Assembly (NCBI GenBank): GCA_013397075.1
Contig: VWZS01002260.1
Location: 248,001-312,000 of the forward strand
DNA: 64,000 nucleotides
From: Rhabdornis inornatus
Lineage: Eukaryota > Chordata > Aves > Passeriformes > Rhabdornithidae
Direction: 5' to 3'
Shown here piece by piece: positions 62,001 to 64,000 of the stretch. The notes under the pieces are model-generated. The model saw only the letters and a list, made by a program, of their open reading frames with translations. It was not told the origin of the DNA and made no database searches. How positions within the stretch are numbered: position 1 is the stretch's first letter; each line of letters opens with the position of its first letter. A program made the position numbers and the translations under genes.

Positions 62001-63820
62001 CCAAGACTTAATGCTGAAATTTAATTACTGTTCCACTGTTGCATCGCGTTATTTTACTTCTGTTTTCCTTTTGTTAAGTGGTTTGTCCCTGTGTTAAAAC
62101 CCTCTATTGATTGTAGTAGTGGTTGCCCTAATCCCCCCCTTTACCCTATCAGTCAGCCCCAATCTCCTCCCATTCCTCTAGAATGTTCCCCATCCATCAC
62201 CATTCTCCACTCCCCTACGATTGTCAGTCCCCGCTGGCCCCTCCCAAACTTCCAGTGTGTTCTGTGTCAGTTATCCCCTCCTCGGTTACTCATTTGATGT
62301 CTCTGTGTATTCCCCGCCTATGTTTCCCCCATTGGTTAATTATGTATTCAGTCCTGCCTTGTGTTCCGCCCCTAAGCTGTTGCGGTTGGTTGCTGCAATG
62401 TACCCTCCCCTGGGGGAGGGCCCGTATTTAAGTTGCTGCAAGTTCTGTCTCTGTGCCTTTTGTGGTATTCTCCCTTCGCTTTCGGTTAAGTCATATTTCT
62501 TCTGTCCCTCCAATAAACCTTTCCTGGACCCACAAAAGGACTCCCCCTGATGCGCTGTCAGCCAAGAGGGCTCTCAGCCCTAGCCGCACTCCTGGTTCTC
62601 TGCCATCCGGGAGGCGGCCCACTCTCGGCGCCGGTCTCGCCTGGAGAGCTGGCTGGGCGAGCCGAGCTCGGGTGGAAAAGGCGAGCCGCGTCATTCCACC
62701 AGACCAGTGATTATATTCCCAATTATCTTGCTATACTTAAGAGGGTCTTCTGCACTTTTTCAGGAAAACCCATAGTTAGATTAAAATTATATGCATCATT
62801 TTATATGTATGAATTTTGCACCTCAAAATTAATTATTGCTTAAGTACTTTAAGAGTTTATGAACATTCATGGAAGAATCAAAAACCAGGAGCAATTAATA
62901 TAAAGTTTTATATAAAGTTATAGGACCACAGACACTCACTGTGCTTCAGCTGTAGTTTTCCTACTGACACAGCAAGATGATTAAGCCCCTTTTCCAAGCA
63001 ACTAACTTAGAAACCTTTGTCATTTGTGCTGTTTAATTTAAAAGCGCATTAAAAATAAAAAGACAAAAACAATAACAAAAAGCCCAAACCTACCCTGCTA
63101 TTAAAATTGACATCAGAGAAAAAAAAGGTTGAAGAAAATCCATTTTCAGGCTTTAGAGAAAATACAAGCATTAGTGTTAAATAGAGCTAAAAATTGCAAT
63201 TATCCTATTAAAGCATATTTTAAAAATACTTAAATCAACTAAAACATTGCAATAATTAATATGTTATACATCATCAAGAATTTATCTGATTAAATATTTT
63301 ATGGTTTATAAATTTGCCATTAAAAGCAAAACTAATGTAGAATTAAATTATTCTACTAGATACAAACAATATCTGGACTTGCATTTATTTCCAGGGAAGA
63401 ATTCTGCAACACATATCAGGACATAAATATTCAAAAAGATCAAGAATATACTCACTCTAAAAGTTACAAGTGTTGCCACATTATGAATTCACATAAATAC
63501 AGCTGGTAACGGTTTTATTTGCATTGTGCTATTTCCATAGCAGTTTTTGATTTATGAAGAAAATAACAAAGGAAACCTCACCACTGTCACACATGCCAAT
63601 AGTAAAAAATGTCCCAGATAATTTTCCACATAATTTTCTCATTTATCTTTAGAAATCAGCATGTTCTAACCACCTGAAGCTCCAGCTCCCTAAGGGTTTT
63701 GCATTTCTGTGCACGGATCCTTTCCCAGAACTGAAGCTTTTGCTGGTGTTCCTCAGCTGCTTTCAGCAAGTCACAAACATGTTCTAACTCCTTTAACTCA
63801 GCCTCCATTTTGTCCCTCAC
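58930..63820 (-). CDS. ODF2L: ODF2L, outer dense fiber protein 2-like, last five coding exons (joined, partial)
   Basis: Joined exons 63674-63820, 60998-61083, 60751-60913, 59714-59839 and 58930-59058 (minus strand) give a continuous 216-codon frame plus a stop, with phases 0, 2, 0, 0. The product is almost entirely heptad-rich coiled coil (QNEELAYQLRKEDES, EEQEKMSYKEQAFQTKL) and ends YVQFLKDAYITMFG, a tail I associate with the ODF2/ODF2L family. ODF2L (also called BCAP) is a centriole/basal-body protein reported to restrain ciliogenesis. Its position next to COL24A1 on the same strand agrees with the vertebrate gene order I know. The 5' exons lie beyond position 64000. Identity is strong but rests on memory and synteny. 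Confidence 0.87.
59059..59713. other. ODF2L: ODF2L last intron
   Basis: A 655-bp AT-rich intron between the last two coding exons. Nothing else recognised. Confidence 0.8.
59714..59839 (-). CDS. ODF2L: ODF2L internal coding exon (coiled coil)
   Basis: A 126-bp, 42-codon exon, phase 0 at both ends, starting VAEEQEKMSYKEQAFQTKLL and ending KKQLLCLFHH. The acceptor is cgttactttcatag with a good pyrimidine tract; the donor is GTGAGT. A TA-rich microsatellite lies just upstream of the acceptor tract (59864-59931), where the branch point would fall. Confidence 0.87.
59840..60750. other. ODF2L: ODF2L intron, including TA-rich microsatellite
   Basis: AT-rich intron. At 59864-59931 there is a stretch of imperfect TA and TATATA repeats interspersed with CATC and ATAAAT. 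No other feature. Confidence 0.75.
60751..60913 (-). CDS. ODF2L: ODF2L internal coding exon (coiled coil)
   Basis: A 163-bp exon. One base completes Arg, then come 54 codons from QLGEMEYQNEELAYQLRK to LECALEEGRKM. The acceptor is tttgcataaag. The donor must be GTATTC, since the frame continues exactly into VAEEQEK of the next exon. That donor lacks the usual G at +5 and is weak. Reading past it keeps the frame open for another 63 codons (to about 60561), so retention would give a truncated protein. Confidence 0.82.
60998..61083 (-). CDS. ODF2L: ODF2L internal coding exon
   Basis: An 86-bp exon encoding DNHSVTSMGNLCLEEEIYNI then QKKYEDLQ plus two bases of an Arg codon. The acceptor is cattttcacag and the donor GTAACT. 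The N-terminal ten residues look non-helical, so this exon may hold a hinge between two coiled-coil blocks. Confidence 0.85.
62031..62036. repeat. Target-site duplication, left (ttccac)
   Basis: Hexamer ttccac directly before the LTR's TG. It matches the hexamer after the LTR's CA. Confidence 0.88.
62425..62431 (+). promoter_or_regulatory. TATA-like box of the solo LTR
   Basis: tatttaa lies downstream of an inverted CCAAT box and a GC box and about 80 bases upstream of AATAAA. This is the expected U3/R arrangement; start of R is inferred near 62455. If active it would transcribe antisense to ODF2L. Confidence 0.6.
62512..62517 (+). terminator. Polyadenylation signal of the solo LTR
   Basis: AATAAA in the R region, followed by a GC-rich U5. 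Confidence 0.75.
62694..62699. repeat. Target-site duplication, right (ttccac)
   Basis: Hexamer ttccac directly after the LTR's terminal CA. Its identity with the left copy suggests a fairly young insertion. Confidence 0.88.
63674..63820 (-). CDS. ODF2L: ODF2L internal coding exon (coiled coil)
   Basis: A 147-bp, 49-codon exon in phase 0 at both ends, starting VRDKMEAELKELEHVCDLLK and ending KTLRELELQ. The acceptor context is tgatgctactgtgcag and the donor GTGGTT. The charge and heptad pattern predict a continuous helix with a tryptophan in the middle (FWERI). It is the most upstream ODF2L exon I can place in the window. Confidence 0.85.
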
Positions 63821-64000
63821 CTGCACAGTAGCATCACAGGAGAAAAATGTAAGTGTAAAACCATAAATTAATTGTTGTAACACTTAATGGATCTTCATGT
63901 AGGTAATAAAGCTAAAGTTCTATACAAGTTACATATGATCTATTTTATAAAATGCTGACAAAGATATGAGTTCCTTTCTGATGCTTAAGAATGTGCTGCG
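63821..64000. other. ODF2L: ODF2L intron (part)
   Basis: Intron sequence upstream of the 63674-63820 exon, running off the right edge. No feature seen. Confidence 0.75.

Larger units (their letters stand above)
62037..62693 (+). mobile_element. Solo LTR of an endogenous retrovirus, probably class II (ERVK-like)
   Basis: The element begins TGTTGCATCG and ends CCGCGTCA, the TG...CA ends of a retroviral LTR, and is bounded on both sides by the same hexamer ttccac. It is 657 bp long. Inside are, in order, a pyrimidine-rich U3 with an inverted CCAAT box (62331-62335) and GC-box-like ccgcccc (62366-62372), a TATA-like tatttaa (62425-62431), AATAAA at 62512-62517, and a GC-rich U5. No gag, pol or env sequence is present, so the internal part was lost by LTR-LTR recombination. 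The 6-bp duplication fits class II/alpha-beta retroviruses; the exact family is not identified. It lies antisense to ODF2L. Confidence 0.9.
61084..63673. other. ODF2L: ODF2L intron hosting a solo LTR
   Basis: About 2.6 kb between two phase-0 exon borders. It contains the solo LTR at 62037-62693. The stretch 61300-62030 to its left has no assignable feature. A short additional ODF2L exon cannot be fully excluded, because phase 0 on both sides would allow one, but I see no good candidate. Confidence 0.7.

Noticed and set aside
62091..62710. Short Pro/Ser-rich open frames within the LTR
   Set aside because: They arise from the pyrimidine-rich U3 and GC-rich U5 of the solo LTR. No retroviral protein domain is present.
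63090..63140. Possible micro-exon of ODF2L
   Set aside because: An acceptor-like and a donor-like site lie only about 3 bases apart, leaving no sensible exon, and the flanking exons already join in phase.

Overview
This window looks like nuclear DNA from a bird. Three things support this. Small exons are separated by long AT-rich introns with canonical GT/AG borders. Repeats of bird type are present: CR1-like LINE tails, an ERVL-type LTR fragment, and a young solo LTR. The two recognisable genes also lie in the order and orientation I know for COL24A1 and ODF2L in vertebrates. Both genes are on the minus strand, so the window reads 3'->5' for them. I had no database access; gene names rest on remembered family sequence and on splice-phase consistency.

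Layout. Positions 1541-26699 hold the 5' part of COL24A1, a fibrillar collagen. Coding exon 1 is at 26644-26699, exon 2 at 20435-20496, the large exon 3 at 12922-14219, exon 4 at 4843-4896 and exon 5 at 1541-1594. Their phases (2, 1, 0, 0) join into one open frame of 508 codons: signal peptide, TSPN/laminin-G domain, variable acidic region, and the first Gly-X-Y repeats. The gene continues past the left edge. Exon 1 sits in a CpG-rich promoter region at about 25660-26960 that is visibly misassembled: three single Ns, a 268-bp exact direct duplication and a 30-bp exact duplication.

Positions 27102-58929 form a gene-poor spacer of about 32 kb. I see no convincing coding gene there. It holds a CR1 fragment at about 35051-35450 and a perfect 50-bp inverted repeat at 46035-46149.

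Positions 58930-63820 hold the last five coding exons of ODF2L, a coiled-coil centriole/basal-body protein, ending in a stop codon at 58930-58932. An ODF2L intron contains a solo LTR of 657 bp (62037-62693), antisense to the gene and flanked by a perfect 6-bp target-site duplication.

Nothing in the window looks like a new multi-gene system. The observations most worth checking are the scrambled promoter contigs of COL24A1, an upstream out-of-frame ATG 10 nt before its start, the solo LTR, and the 50-bp palindrome. The two genes are unrelated in function (extracellular matrix versus cilium/centriole); they are neighbours by conserved synteny, not partners.
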